DNA from: Lachnospiraceae bacterium
Lineage (GTDB): Bacteria; Bacillota; Clostridia; Lachnospirales; Lachnospiraceae
Reading direction: 5' to 3'
Assembly (NCBI GenBank): GCA_017437205.1
Contig: JAFSBP010000157.1
Location: 1 to 10,255, forward strand
Length of the DNA stretch: 10,255 bases
Both the position numbers and the translations under genes were made by a program. Below, in pieces: positions 1-6,508 of this stretch (its first letter is position 1; every line of letters starts with the position of its first letter). A model generated the notes under the pieces. It made no database searches. It saw only the letters and a program-made list of their open reading frames with translations, and was not told the DNA's origin.

Positions 1-667
1 GCTTCGCAAATCCGGCTGCATCCTCGTAAGGTGTACCGATCAGATCACGAAGACAGTCCATGCATCCGCCGATCATCCGTCCGGTCACATTTACCGCACC
101 GTTTGGCGTCTTCCATTCCACCGGTGCGTCCAGACAATATCCATCTACTTCGTCGTTCCACGAGGATTCATACCGATCGAAGCTCTTCTGTTCCGTCAGT
201 TCGCCCTTCCACAGTTTCAGATTCTCCTCCAGAGAAGAATGAAGCTTCGTCATGCCGAAGGTACCGGCATTGCCGCCGTAGATTGTAGCAATATCTAACT
301 TCGTGGTCACACTAAACAGTATACTCGTAGGGTCGGAATAGCCCTGAATCCATTTCGGATGTTTCTGAATAACCTCATAATCCAGAAAAGGAAGCATGTC
401 GTAGAGAAAATCTCCGCCTGCGGCGCAGAAAATCATATCTACCTCATCGTCCTCAATGAGTTCCATAAACTCTTTTCCCCGCACTTTGGGTGCTGCACTG
501 GCAGGAAGGCCGCTTCGCACACTGTCTGTTTCACGGATACGGTAACCGGCATTTTTTACATGCATAAGGGAAAGATCAAACTTCTCCAATTTTTCTTCTT
601 TAACTCCTGCGCTGGGCGCAGAAATTCCGATCAGATCACCTTTCTTTAACCACTTTGGGTAGATCAT
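1..667 (-). CDS. S66 family serine peptidase (LD-carboxypeptidase / MccF-like), partial
   Basis: Reading down from 667 the frame stays open to the window edge, giving 222 N-terminal residues of a family usually about 300-340 long; the C-terminal third is outside. It begins MIYPKWLKKGDLIGISAPSA, the usual S66 opening strand. Residues about 84-90 hold the AAGGD segment, and GYSDPT follows with the presumed nucleophile Ser at residue 111. A later GGxxxCLxxLxGTPYED stretch matches the GGN...L..L.GT region of the family. The Glu and His that complete the catalytic triad lie in the missing part. S66 enzymes either trim the terminal D-Ala from peptidoglycan tetrapeptides (LdcA) or cleave peptidyl-nucleotide antibiotics (MccF); the sequence here does not decide between them. 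No signal peptide is seen, so it is probably cytoplasmic. It is last in view of the leftward cluster, 57 bases after the M3 gene. ATG 667 is preceded by GGTGAG at short spacing; GTG 676 is an alternative start. Confidence 0.88.
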   Translation of the reverse strand, partial: MIYPKWLKKGDLIGISAPSAGVKEEKLEKFDLSLMHVKNAGYRIRETDSVRSGLPASAAPKVRGKEFMELIEDDEVDMIFCAAGGDFLYDMLPFLDYEVIQKHPKWIQGYSDPTSILFSVTTKLDIATIYGGNAGTFGMTKLHSSLEENLKLWKGELTEQKSFDRYESSWNDEVDGYCLDAPVEWKTPNGAVNVTGRMIGGCMDCLRDLIGTPYEDAAGFAK

Positions 668-724
668 CACACTCACCGTCTTTCTTTGTGACAGGATGAC
701 ATAAATAAATCTTCCCCGTTCACA

Positions 725-2497
725 TTATTTTCTCAGTCGTTTTGACAGCTCAATATACTCCGCAATTTCCTTCTCGTAGGATTTCAAGCTCATCTGCCAA
801 AACTCCTTCTTCGTCAGGTCAATGCCTGCAATGGCAGCCGCACCTTCGCAGCTTGTCACCGGCGTCGCACGAAGCATCTCACGGTATTTGGGCACAAAAC
901 TTGCCCCCTCTTCCTTATACTTCGCATAAAGGCCGCGCGCCAGCAAACCGCCGAATGCATAAGGGAAGTTATAGAAGCTGTTTCCGGTGCTGTAATAGTG
1001 CCCCTTGCATACCCACATATAAGGATGCATAGCCTCGCTATCCAGTCCATCGCCGTAAGCCCTTTTCTGTGCATCCATCATCATCTTACAAAGTTCATCC
1101 GCAAACATAAACTCGCCCTCGCGGCGCGCAAACACTGCGGTCTCAAACAGATATCTGGAATAAATATCGCAGATGACCTGGGTAATCTCCATCAACTGGC
1201 TCTCAAGCAGTGCTAGACGAGCCTCAGGCTCCGTCACACTCTCCACCGCCGCACTCATCACCACGTTTTCATTGAACGTAGACGCAGTCTCTGCTACCGG
1301 CATGGTATAATCGGAGTTGAGAATCCGGTGATCCTCAATGCACAGATTGTGATAAGCATGCCCCAGTTCATGGGCCAGCGTATCTACCGCACTGAAGCTG
1401 CCGTCAAAATTCGTCAAGATACGGCTCTGTTTCTGCAGGGGAAGTCCCGCACAGAACGCACCGCCAACCTTTCCTTCTCTGGGATAGAAATCAATCCAAG
1501 CCTCATCAAAGGCTCGTCCGATCATGTCCGCCATGCTCTGATCAAACTCACTGAACAGATTTACCAGATACTCTCCGGCCTCCTCCGCGGTAAATTTCTT
1601 ACCATCGTTTTTGCCTACCGGAGCAAACAGATCGTACCAGGGAAGGCCATTGTGGTGACCGAGATAAACTGCTTTCGCCTTCAGATAGCTGCGGAACAGC
1701 GGCAAATATTCTTCAATAGACTCTATCAGCGCGTCCAATGTCTCTTTCTGAAGTCTGGAATTGTGCAGAGTCTCATCCAATGGTGAAGCAAAACCTCTCA
1801 TCTCTGCTGCATTGATCACCTGAAGTTTGATATTGTTGAGGGCAAATGCCACAGAATCTTTGATTTTGTCGTAGCAGGAAAGTTCTGCCTCGTAAGCATC
1901 CTTACGCGCCTTCTCGTCCGCATCATATGCCAGATTTCTGGCTGCTGACAAGGTAATCTTCTCTCCCCGATAATCCACCTGTACGGAGGAGGTAAGATAG
2001 GACTGCAGGTCGGACCATCCGCTTCCCCCGCTGATATCGAATTTTGCGATCACTTCCTCCGCCTCATCGCTCAGCGTATACTTATCGTTTTCACGAATCT
2101 GCTTCAGCAGATACTCATACTCTTTCAGCAGTGAATCACTCTCGATCAGCTCATCCAGATTCTCCAAAGATGCAATGTATTTCTTTGCTACGGTGTCAGC
2201 CTTCGTGGTAGACGCCATCTTTCCCATCAGACGTCCCATATAGGAAACACTATCACTGTCTGAAGTATTTACGGACTGGCGAAGGTTCGCAAAGATACCG
2301 AGGGAGTAGATCATGTTCGCGGTCTCCTCCTGCAGTTCAAGATAAGTCCGAACGTTTTCCTTCGCATCTCCGGCGGGAAGACCTGCCGCAAAGGCATTTA
2401 CCTTCTCGCAAACCTCATCAACTTTTTGAAAATCCTCCTGAAATTTCGGATCATCATATCCTTTGTACAACACATCCAAAGACCATTCTGCATTCAT
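725..2497 (-). CDS. M3 family oligoendopeptidase (PepF-like)
   Basis: A 590-residue zinc metallopeptidase, the normal length for PepF/M3 oligoendopeptidases, which cut short peptides in the cytoplasm. The catalytic motif HELGH is at residues 376-380 (two zinc-binding His and the catalytic Glu377). The third zinc ligand is probably Glu403 in VAETAST. Near the C-terminus a GHYY...FYNFPYAFG segment matches the substrate-binding His/Tyr region of the family. No signal peptide or membrane segment is visible. The frame is open upstream to 2707, but those 70 residues are Cys/Arg-rich, lie inside the M18 gene and do not resemble the family. ATG 2497, beginning MNAEWSLDVLY, has an AAGGAG ribosome site nine bases away and is chosen instead. 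It starts 14 bases after the M18 stop, so the two peptidases are probably co-translated from one mRNA. The symbol pepF would be usual, but the exact M3 subgroup is not settled. Confidence 0.95.
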   Translation of the reverse strand: MNAEWSLDVLYKGYDDPKFQEDFQKVDEVCEKVNAFAAGLPAGDAKENVRTYLELQEETANMIYSLGIFANLRQSVNTSDSDSVSYMGRLMGKMASTTKADTVAKKYIASLENLDELIESDSLLKEYEYLLKQIRENDKYTLSDEAEEVIAKFDISGGSGWSDLQSYLTSSVQVDYRGEKITLSAARNLAYDADEKARKDAYEAELSCYDKIKDSVAFALNNIKLQVINAAEMRGFASPLDETLHNSRLQKETLDALIESIEEYLPLFRSYLKAKAVYLGHHNGLPWYDLFAPVGKNDGKKFTAEEAGEYLVNLFSEFDQSMADMIGRAFDEAWIDFYPREGKVGGAFCAGLPLQKQSRILTNFDGSFSAVDTLAHELGHAYHNLCIEDHRILNSDYTMPVAETASTFNENVVMSAAVESVTEPEARLALLESQLMEITQVICDIYSRYLFETAVFARREGEFMFADELCKMMMDAQKRAYGDGLDSEAMHPYMWVCKGHYYSTGNSFYNFPYAFGGLLARGLYAKYKEEGASFVPKYREMLRATPVTSCEGAAAIAGIDLTKKEFWQMSLKSYEKEIAEYIELSKRLRK

Positions 2498-2506
2498 CGT
2501 TTTCTT

Positions 2507-2512
2507 CTCCTT
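2507..2512 (-). promoter_or_regulatory. Ribosome binding site fixing the M3 peptidase start
   Basis: On the minus strand this reads AAGGAG, nine bases before ATG 2497, and it overlaps the final base of the M18 stop codon (TAA at 2514-2512). It supports ATG 2497 over any start in the upstream extension that runs inside the M18 gene, and suggests translational coupling of the two peptidases. Confidence 0.8.
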
Positions 2513-3822
2513 TATTTGAATCCAAACAGACACATTACAAGCTGTTCCAAATAATACTGATCCTTCACGCCCATCAACTCCCTTGCGGAGTGCATCGCAA
2601 GCATTGCCACACCCACATCCTGCATCTGCATCGGCAGATAGGACGCCGCGATGGAACCGAGTGTTCCGCCGCCGGGCATATCGGAACGGTTTACAAACTT
2701 CTGGCAAGGCACGTCTGCCATCGCGCAGAGCGCCTGTACCGCTGCCACTGACTCACAGCTATACACATAAGACTGTCTTGCCGCTATCTTGATAGCCACG
2801 CCTCCGTTCATCTTCACCGGATGGGTGGGATCGTTCTTCTCCGGAGAGTTAGTATGCATCGCATGAGCCACATCCACGGAAAGGGCAAAACCATCGGTGA
2901 TGTCCTTCAGATAACGATCTCTGGTAAGTCCCAGTGCCAGATAAATCCGCTCTATCACGTAGGGAAGCGCACTTCCCGCCGCTCCCTGTTTACTCCTGCT
3001 GCCGACCTCCTCATGGTCAAAAAGCACTGCCATATTGATGCCGGTACCCCGCTGTGCCTGAATCAAGCCCTTGATACAAGCGGTCACGGAAGTAATATTG
3101 TCCAGTCTCGGTGAAGAAATCATCGTTTCATTCAGCCCGATTATCTCACCCTTTTCGCACTGATATAAATAAAGTTCAAAATCCAAAATCTCCTCCGGGT
3201 CTGCTCCGCACTCCTCCGCCAACGCTGCACAGAAAAACGCCTCATCGCCCAAAGATTCCTCCAAAATATCCACGATGGGAAGCATATCCTTCTGAAGATT
3301 AAACTCAACACCCTTATTCGCCTCACGGTTCATGTGGATTGCCAGACTGGGTATCGTCGCCACCGGACGGGCGAAATCTACAAATCTCACTTCCGGGTGG
3401 AATGCATCCTCACCCTTTAATGCCACCTTTCCGGCAATCGAGAGAGGTCTGTCCAGCCAAGAATAATTCAGCATACCACCGTAAGCTTCCACATTCAGTC
3501 TCCCGTAACCATTCTGCTTCATCTCTGGTGAAGGCTTCAATTTAAAGCAAGGAAAATCCGTGTGAGCCATCGCAAGGCGAAGATTTCCCTCGTCCGCCAT
3601 AGAATCACCCACGGTAAACGCAATCAGTGTGGAATCATACACGGTCACATAGTATTTTCCACCGTATTCTAATTCCCAGTCACGATTAAAATCCAGCGAG
3701 ACAAAGCCTGCTGCATCCAAATCCTCTCCTGCCGTCAGCACAGTGTGGAAAGGGGAGGTGGAAGTCACGATACGCTCCAGCAGGTAATTGGCTGAACTGA
3801 GATATTTCTGTTCTGTGGTCAT
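2512..3822 (-). CDS. M18 family metallo-aminopeptidase (aspartyl aminopeptidase type)
   Basis: A 436-residue protein of the M18 family, which forms large dodecameric cytoplasmic aminopeptidases with two metal ions; the best-known members remove N-terminal Asp or Glu. Visible metal and catalytic positions are AHTD (His87, Asp89), the bridging Asp241 in SPRLDN, DHEEVGS (Glu271, Glu272), VDVAHA (Asp317) and the late His411 in MHSARE. The MHTNSPEKNDPTHPVKMNGG block at about 322-341 is also typical. Length and motif order are complete, so the gene looks intact. The start is ATG 3822, with GGAGG seven bases upstream. It lies 58 bases after azlD and 14 bases before the M3 gene, and forms with M3 and S66 a run of three unrelated peptidases. 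The N-terminal acidic preference is known for family members and only inferred here; some bacterial M18 enzymes have other specificity. Confidence 0.95.
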   Translation of the reverse strand: MTTEQKYLSSANYLLERIVTSTSPFHTVLTAGEDLDAAGFVSLDFNRDWELEYGGKYYVTVYDSTLIAFTVGDSMADEGNLRLAMAHTDFPCFKLKPSPEMKQNGYGRLNVEAYGGMLNYSWLDRPLSIAGKVALKGEDAFHPEVRFVDFARPVATIPSLAIHMNREANKGVEFNLQKDMLPIVDILEESLGDEAFFCAALAEECGADPEEILDFELYLYQCEKGEIIGLNETMISSPRLDNITSVTACIKGLIQAQRGTGINMAVLFDHEEVGSRSKQGAAGSALPYVIERIYLALGLTRDRYLKDITDGFALSVDVAHAMHTNSPEKNDPTHPVKMNGGVAIKIAARQSYVYSCESVAAVQALCAMADVPCQKFVNRSDMPGGGTLGSIAASYLPMQMQDVGVAMLAMHSARELMGVKDQYYLEQLVMCLFGFK

Positions 3823-3880
3823 AATCTATCCTCCAAACATTTTCTTTTGTTCTTCTATGATGCTTACGGATTTCTCCGCA

Positions 3881-4207
3881 TTACACGAAAACCATCTGCA
3901 CCAGCAGCATATAACAAATCGTTCCTCCCGCCACGGAAAGCAGTGTATTGTGCTTCCATTTGTGAACGATCACCACAAACAGGATCGCTAACAGCTCCGG
4001 TGCACCGTAAGGAGCGGAAATGAACGAAGTATTTTTCAAACAGTATACCACAAGCATTCCCATAACTGCAAAGGGTAAAACCTCGCCAAGATATAAAATT
4101 GGCTTCGGTGTTCCCTTATGAAAGATCAAAAACGGTAAAAAGCGGATCAGTGCCGTCACTGCTGCCGTCACCGCGATAATTGCCAGAGACTGTCCTACAT
4201 TAATCAT
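3881..4207 (-). CDS. azlD: AzlD family branched-chain amino-acid transport subunit
   Basis: A 108-residue very hydrophobic protein with three to four membrane segments (about residues 6-28, 38-58, 70-82 and 88-107). The conserved RFLPFLIF segment at 22-29 and the YLGEVLPFAVMGMLVVYCL stretch at 39-57 are characteristic of AzlD. AzlD is the small partner of AzlC; the pair exports branched-chain amino acids and toxic analogues such as 4-azaleucine. Its ATG overlaps the end of azlC by eight bases, with GGAGGG eight bases upstream inside azlC, so the two subunits are translationally coupled. The gene is complete and ends 58 bases before the M18 peptidase start. Confidence 0.93.
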   Translation of the reverse strand: MINVGQSLAIIAVTAAVTALIRFLPFLIFHKGTPKPILYLGEVLPFAVMGMLVVYCLKNTSFISAPYGAPELLAILFVVIVHKWKHNTLLSVAGGTICYMLLVQMVFV

Positions 4208-4973
4208 GATTCACACCCTCCTTCGCCTGCTCAGATAATTCTTCCGACCTCTCATCCCGTTTAAGCCAGCGTTTTTCCAAAAACAGGGCCACAGTGATAC
4301 CGATCATCGAAGGAATCAGGAAGGTGTCCGCATCGAACAAAAGCCTGCAGACTGCTGTGATCACGATACCGGTCAGTGCAGGGATATGGCTTTTCGCCTT
4401 CTCCCACTGTTCCACAAAGATCACCACAAACAGAGCAGTCATCGCAAAATCTACACCGCGGGAATTGAACGCGAAAGAGCTGCCCAAGATCACACCCAGC
4501 ACGTCGCCGATGATCCAATAACTGTGATTCATCATAGTCAGATAGAAATAGTATTTGAACTCGTCCACATTTTCCGGCAGCTCCGGTCGACTGACCAGTG
4601 AAAAGGTCTCATCTGTCAGTCCAAAAATCATGTATGGCTTATATTTTCCTGCCTTTTCGTACTTTTTCAGCAGTGTTATTCCGTAAAACAGATGACGGAT
4701 CTGAACCATGATCGTCATCAATGTTACAGAGATCAGCGATGCCCCCGCCGCCAATAAATCTACAGCCACATACTGCATAGAACCTGCGTAGATCGTCACT
4801 CCCATCAGAAGTGCCCACGGCCAGGTATATCCTTTATCCTGAAGCAGGATTCCGAAGCCCATTCCCAGCACAATGTAACCGGCCATAACCGGCAGTGAGG
4901 AGATGAATGCCTGCTTGATCGTATTTTTTTGAATTGAATTGTTCTCTGTCGTTCCCTGTTGTCTTTTGTTCAT
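4200..4973 (-). CDS. azlC: AzlC family branched-chain amino-acid exporter, large subunit
   Basis: A 257-residue membrane protein, slightly longer than the usual 230-250 because of hydrophilic N- and C-terminal tails. The first 20 residues are polar, then membrane segments begin at about 25. Family signatures are IYAGSMQYVA at 61-70, the VQIRHLFYG stretch at 90-98 and GLTDETFSL at 118-126. With AzlD it forms an exporter for branched-chain amino acids. The ribosome site is weak (AGAAGTGA a few bases before ATG 4973), unlike its strong azlD neighbour. It starts 26 bases after the rlmH stop, consistent with a shared transcript. The real substrate range cannot be read from sequence; AzlC proteins have been tied mainly to Leu, Ile and Val and their analogues. 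Confidence 0.94.
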   Translation of the reverse strand: MNKRQQGTTENNSIQKNTIKQAFISSLPVMAGYIVLGMGFGILLQDKGYTWPWALLMGVTIYAGSMQYVAVDLLAAGASLISVTLMTIMVQIRHLFYGITLLKKYEKAGKYKPYMIFGLTDETFSLVSRPELPENVDEFKYYFYLTMMNHSYWIIGDVLGVILGSSFAFNSRGVDFAMTALFVVIFVEQWEKAKSHIPALTGIVITAVCRLLFDADTFLIPSMIGITVALFLEKRWLKRDERSEELSEQAKEGVNHD

Positions 4974-4999
4974 GATGTCACTTCTTTCTACTTATCAAT

Positions 5000-5479
5000 T
5001 TACTTATGATACGGCTCATGATGAATGATCCGGCACCCGCGATAAATCTGCTCCAGCAAAATCACTCTCATCAACTGGTGGGGAAAGGTCATCCGCGAAA
5101 AGCTGAGATGATAATCCGCTCGCTTCATTACCTTCTGCGAAAGCCCTAAAGACCCTCCGATGACAAAAACGATATGGCTGATGCCGGAGATGGCAAGCAT
5201 CTCCATTTTCTCTGCCAATTCCTCCGAGTCAAGCATCTGTCCTTCGATTGCCAACGCGATCACGTAAGTATCCTCTTTGATCTGAGCGAGGATGCGTTCT
5301 CCTTCCTTATCCTTAATCATCCTGTTTACAGTCTCAGAGGCCTGCTCCGGTGTCTTCTCATCTGCTACCTCAATGATTTCTGTCTTCCCATAACGGGAGA
5401 GGCGTTTCACATATTCTTCCACTGCCTGAGCATAAAATTTTTCTTTAATTTTTCCAACGCAAACTACTGTATATTTCAT
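5000..5479 (-). CDS. rlmH: 23S rRNA (pseudouridine-1915 N3)-methyltransferase RlmH
   Basis: A 159-residue SPOUT-class methyltransferase of normal length that uses S-adenosylmethionine to methylate the pseudouridine at 23S rRNA position 1915 (E. coli numbering) in assembled 70S ribosomes. The opening MKYTVVCVGKIKEK is the standard RlmH N-terminus. The SAM-binding knot contains VIGGSLG at 106-112, followed by LSFSRMTFPHQLMR at 125-138 and LLEQIYRGCRI, and the protein ends YHK, the conserved C-terminus. It is the first gene of the leftward cluster. Unusually, no Shine-Dalgarno sequence precedes ATG 5479, and a good promoter ends only eight bases away, so it may be translated from a leaderless or nearly leaderless mRNA. 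The N-terminal match to the family argues against a different start. Confidence 0.97.
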   Translation of the reverse strand: MKYTVVCVGKIKEKFYAQAVEEYVKRLSRYGKTEIIEVADEKTPEQASETVNRMIKDKEGERILAQIKEDTYVIALAIEGQMLDSEELAEKMEMLAISGISHIVFVIGGSLGLSQKVMKRADYHLSFSRMTFPHQLMRVILLEQIYRGCRIIHHEPYHK

Positions 5480-5487
5480 AATGGATA

Positions 5488-5516
5488 ATCATAACAAATT
5501 ACGGGAAAATTATCAA
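5488..5516 (-). promoter_or_regulatory. Sigma-A-type promoter for rlmH and the leftward cluster
   Basis: On the minus strand a -35 box TTGATA (5516-5511) is followed after exactly 17 bases by a -10 box TATGAT (5493-5488). Each differs from consensus at one position. Transcription would begin about seven bases downstream, at or within a couple of bases of the rlmH ATG at 5479. No other comparably good promoter is seen for this strand in the gap. Confidence 0.7.
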
Positions 5517-5566
5517 GTGCTGTTTGTTGTCGTTTTATCGATTTACCAAACTTTTTTCTTTCGACA

Positions 5567-5595
5567 TTGACTGTACAGAAAAATTTAGCTAAACT
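5567..5595 (+). promoter_or_regulatory. Candidate promoter P1 for the rightward genes, with internal palindromes
   Basis: A -35 box TTGACT (5567-5572) and a -10 box TAAACT (5590-5595) are separated by 17 bases. CTGTACAG (5571-5578) overlaps the end of the -35 box and TTTAGCTAAA (5584-5593) overlaps the start of the -10 box; both are perfect palindromes. Transcription from here would leave an untranslated leader of about 90 bases before the RDD gene. Confidence 0.55.
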
Positions 5596-5627
5596 GCAAT
5601 TCCGGTGTAGATTCCTGTTCGTTTTTG

Positions 5628-5636
5628 TGATATAGT
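5628..5636 (+). promoter_or_regulatory. Candidate extended -10 promoter P2 for the RDD gene
   Basis: TGA followed directly by TATAGT fits the TGn-TATAAT extended -10 pattern. No good -35 box is found 17-18 bases upstream (TAGATT or GTAGAT), which extended -10 promoters can tolerate. It would give a leader of about 50 bases. It is weaker evidence than P1. Confidence 0.4.
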
Positions 5637-5692
5637 AATAGTGTTTATCTAAGTCCGTATTTTCAAAATTACTCAGTGAGGTTTAAAAAGAT

Positions 5693-6454
5693 ATGTTGCT
5701 GGACATTCAAAAGGCAAGCCTTTTAAAGCGTGTTTCCGCATGGCTTCTGGACGCTATCCTTCTTGTGATCCTTGTGGTCGGCTTTGCCGCTTTACTCTCC
5801 GCTTCATTAAACTATGACAGTCACTCAAAGAAGCTGGATGAACATTACGCAAAGTATGAAAAAATGTATGGCGTTGAGTTCAATATGAGTGCTGAAAAGT
5901 TTGAGGCCATGACTGAAGCCGAACAAAAGCTCTATGAAACTGCGTATAATGCTTTGGTTTCTGACGAAGACGCGATGTATACCTATAATCTTCTGGTAAA
6001 TCTGACCTTGCTGATTACCTCTATCAGTATACTGTTTGGCTTCATTGTTCTGGAGTTCCTTGTTCCGCTGAAATTCGGAAACGGACAGACACTGGGCAAA
6101 AAAATCTTTGGAATTGCGGTGATGCGCACCGGCAGTATCAAAATAAATACCATTTGTTTGTTTATCCGCACTATTCTCGGAAAATATACCATTGAGACGA
6201 TGATCCCCGTCCTTATTATGATCATGATTTTCTTTGGAAGCATCGGAATTATCGGCATCGCTATCCTTGCTACTTTGCTGATCACACAGGTTATCCTTCT
6301 GTTTGCCCATCGAAATCATGCGCAGATTCACGATCTTCTGGCAGACACGATTGCCGTAGATATGGCCAGCCAGATGATTTTTGACACGCAGGAAGATCTG
6401 CTCGCCTATAAGCAGAAGCTCCACGAGGAAATCGTGGCACGCAAAGCATACTAA
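5693..6454 (+). CDS. RDD family membrane protein
   Basis: A 253-residue protein with the RDD-family layout. The N-terminal motif RVSAWLLD at 13-20 supplies the conserved Arg13 and Asp20. Membrane segments are at about 18-38 and 100-124, followed by the GQTLGKKIFGIAVM block at 131-144, then two further segments at about 168-183 and 186-206. The third conserved Asp is probably in QIHDLLADT near 211-219. Between the first two membrane segments is a charged, Met- and Tyr-containing stretch of about 60 residues, longer than in minimal RDD proteins. A charged tail follows the last segment. RDD proteins are mostly uncharacterised; some have been linked to sodium or compatible-solute transport, which cannot be claimed here. 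ATG 5693 is forced because an in-frame stop lies three codons upstream; the ribosome site (GAGG about 11 bases away) is loosely spaced. The ABC transporter starts 54 bases downstream on the same strand. Confidence 0.85.
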   Translation: MLLDIQKASLLKRVSAWLLDAILLVILVVGFAALLSASLNYDSHSKKLDEHYAKYEKMYGVEFNMSAEKFEAMTEAEQKLYETAYNALVSDEDAMYTYNLLVNLTLLITSISILFGFIVLEFLVPLKFGNGQTLGKKIFGIAVMRTGSIKINTICLFIRTILGKYTIETMIPVLIMIMIFFGSIGIIGIAILATLLITQVILLFAHRNHAQIHDLLADTIAVDMASQMIFDTQEDLLAYKQKLHEEIVARKAY

Positions 6455-6464
6455 TTTCCCATCG

Positions 6465-6477
6465 TTCACTAAGTGAA
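6465..6477. promoter_or_regulatory. Palindrome TTCACTAAGTGAA before the ABC transporter
   Basis: A perfect inverted repeat with 6-base arms and a single central base sits in the 54-base gap between the RDD gene and the ATPase gene, followed by AT-rich sequence that includes TATATT. This resembles a small repressor or activator operator. As RNA it would fold only weakly (five pairs, three-base loop), so a DNA-binding role is more plausible. It could also be chance. Confidence 0.3.
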
Positions 6478-6508
6478 AACTATATTTATATAAGGAAAGG
6501 TAATTGTT

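Larger units (their letters stand above)
5480..5692. other. Divergent intergenic region between rlmH and the RDD gene
   Basis: These 213 AT-rich bases separate the two oppositely oriented gene sets and form the longest gene-free stretch here. They hold one leftward promoter, two candidate rightward promoters, and two perfect palindromes within the first rightward promoter. The facing -35 boxes lie about 50 bases apart, so a protein bound between them could affect both directions. I see no convincing catabolite-repression site, riboswitch fold or terminator. Confidence 0.7.

Noticed and set aside
31..649. Plus-strand open frames of 60-96 codons opposite the S66 gene
   Set aside because: The minus-strand reading gives a continuous S66 peptidase with a nucleophile motif; the plus-strand products are Ser/Arg-rich or unstructured and match nothing I recognise.
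2498..2707. A 70-residue N-terminal extension of the M3 peptidase frame, overlapping the M18 gene
   Set aside because: The extension is Cys/Arg-rich, does not resemble the M3 family, and lies in the well-supported M18 coding region. ATG 2497 has its own AAGGAG ribosome site and gives the normal family length.
6421..6437. Inverted repeat CCACGA/TCGTGG with a five-base loop near the end of the RDD gene, as a possible terminator
   Set aside because: It lies wholly inside the coding sequence and is not followed by a T-run, so it does not fit an intrinsic terminator.
5825..6469. Minus-strand open frame (214 codons) opposite the RDD gene
   Set aside because: The RDD gene has family motifs on the plus strand, whereas the antisense product is low in recognisable structure and has no supporting ribosome site or promoter that I can see.
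6465..6492. Possible promoter TTCACT - 16 bases - TATATA directly before the ATPase gene
   Set aside because: The -35 box is poor, and the predicted transcript start would fall at about the ribosome site (6492-6500), removing it from the mRNA. Only the palindrome is kept as a candidate site.
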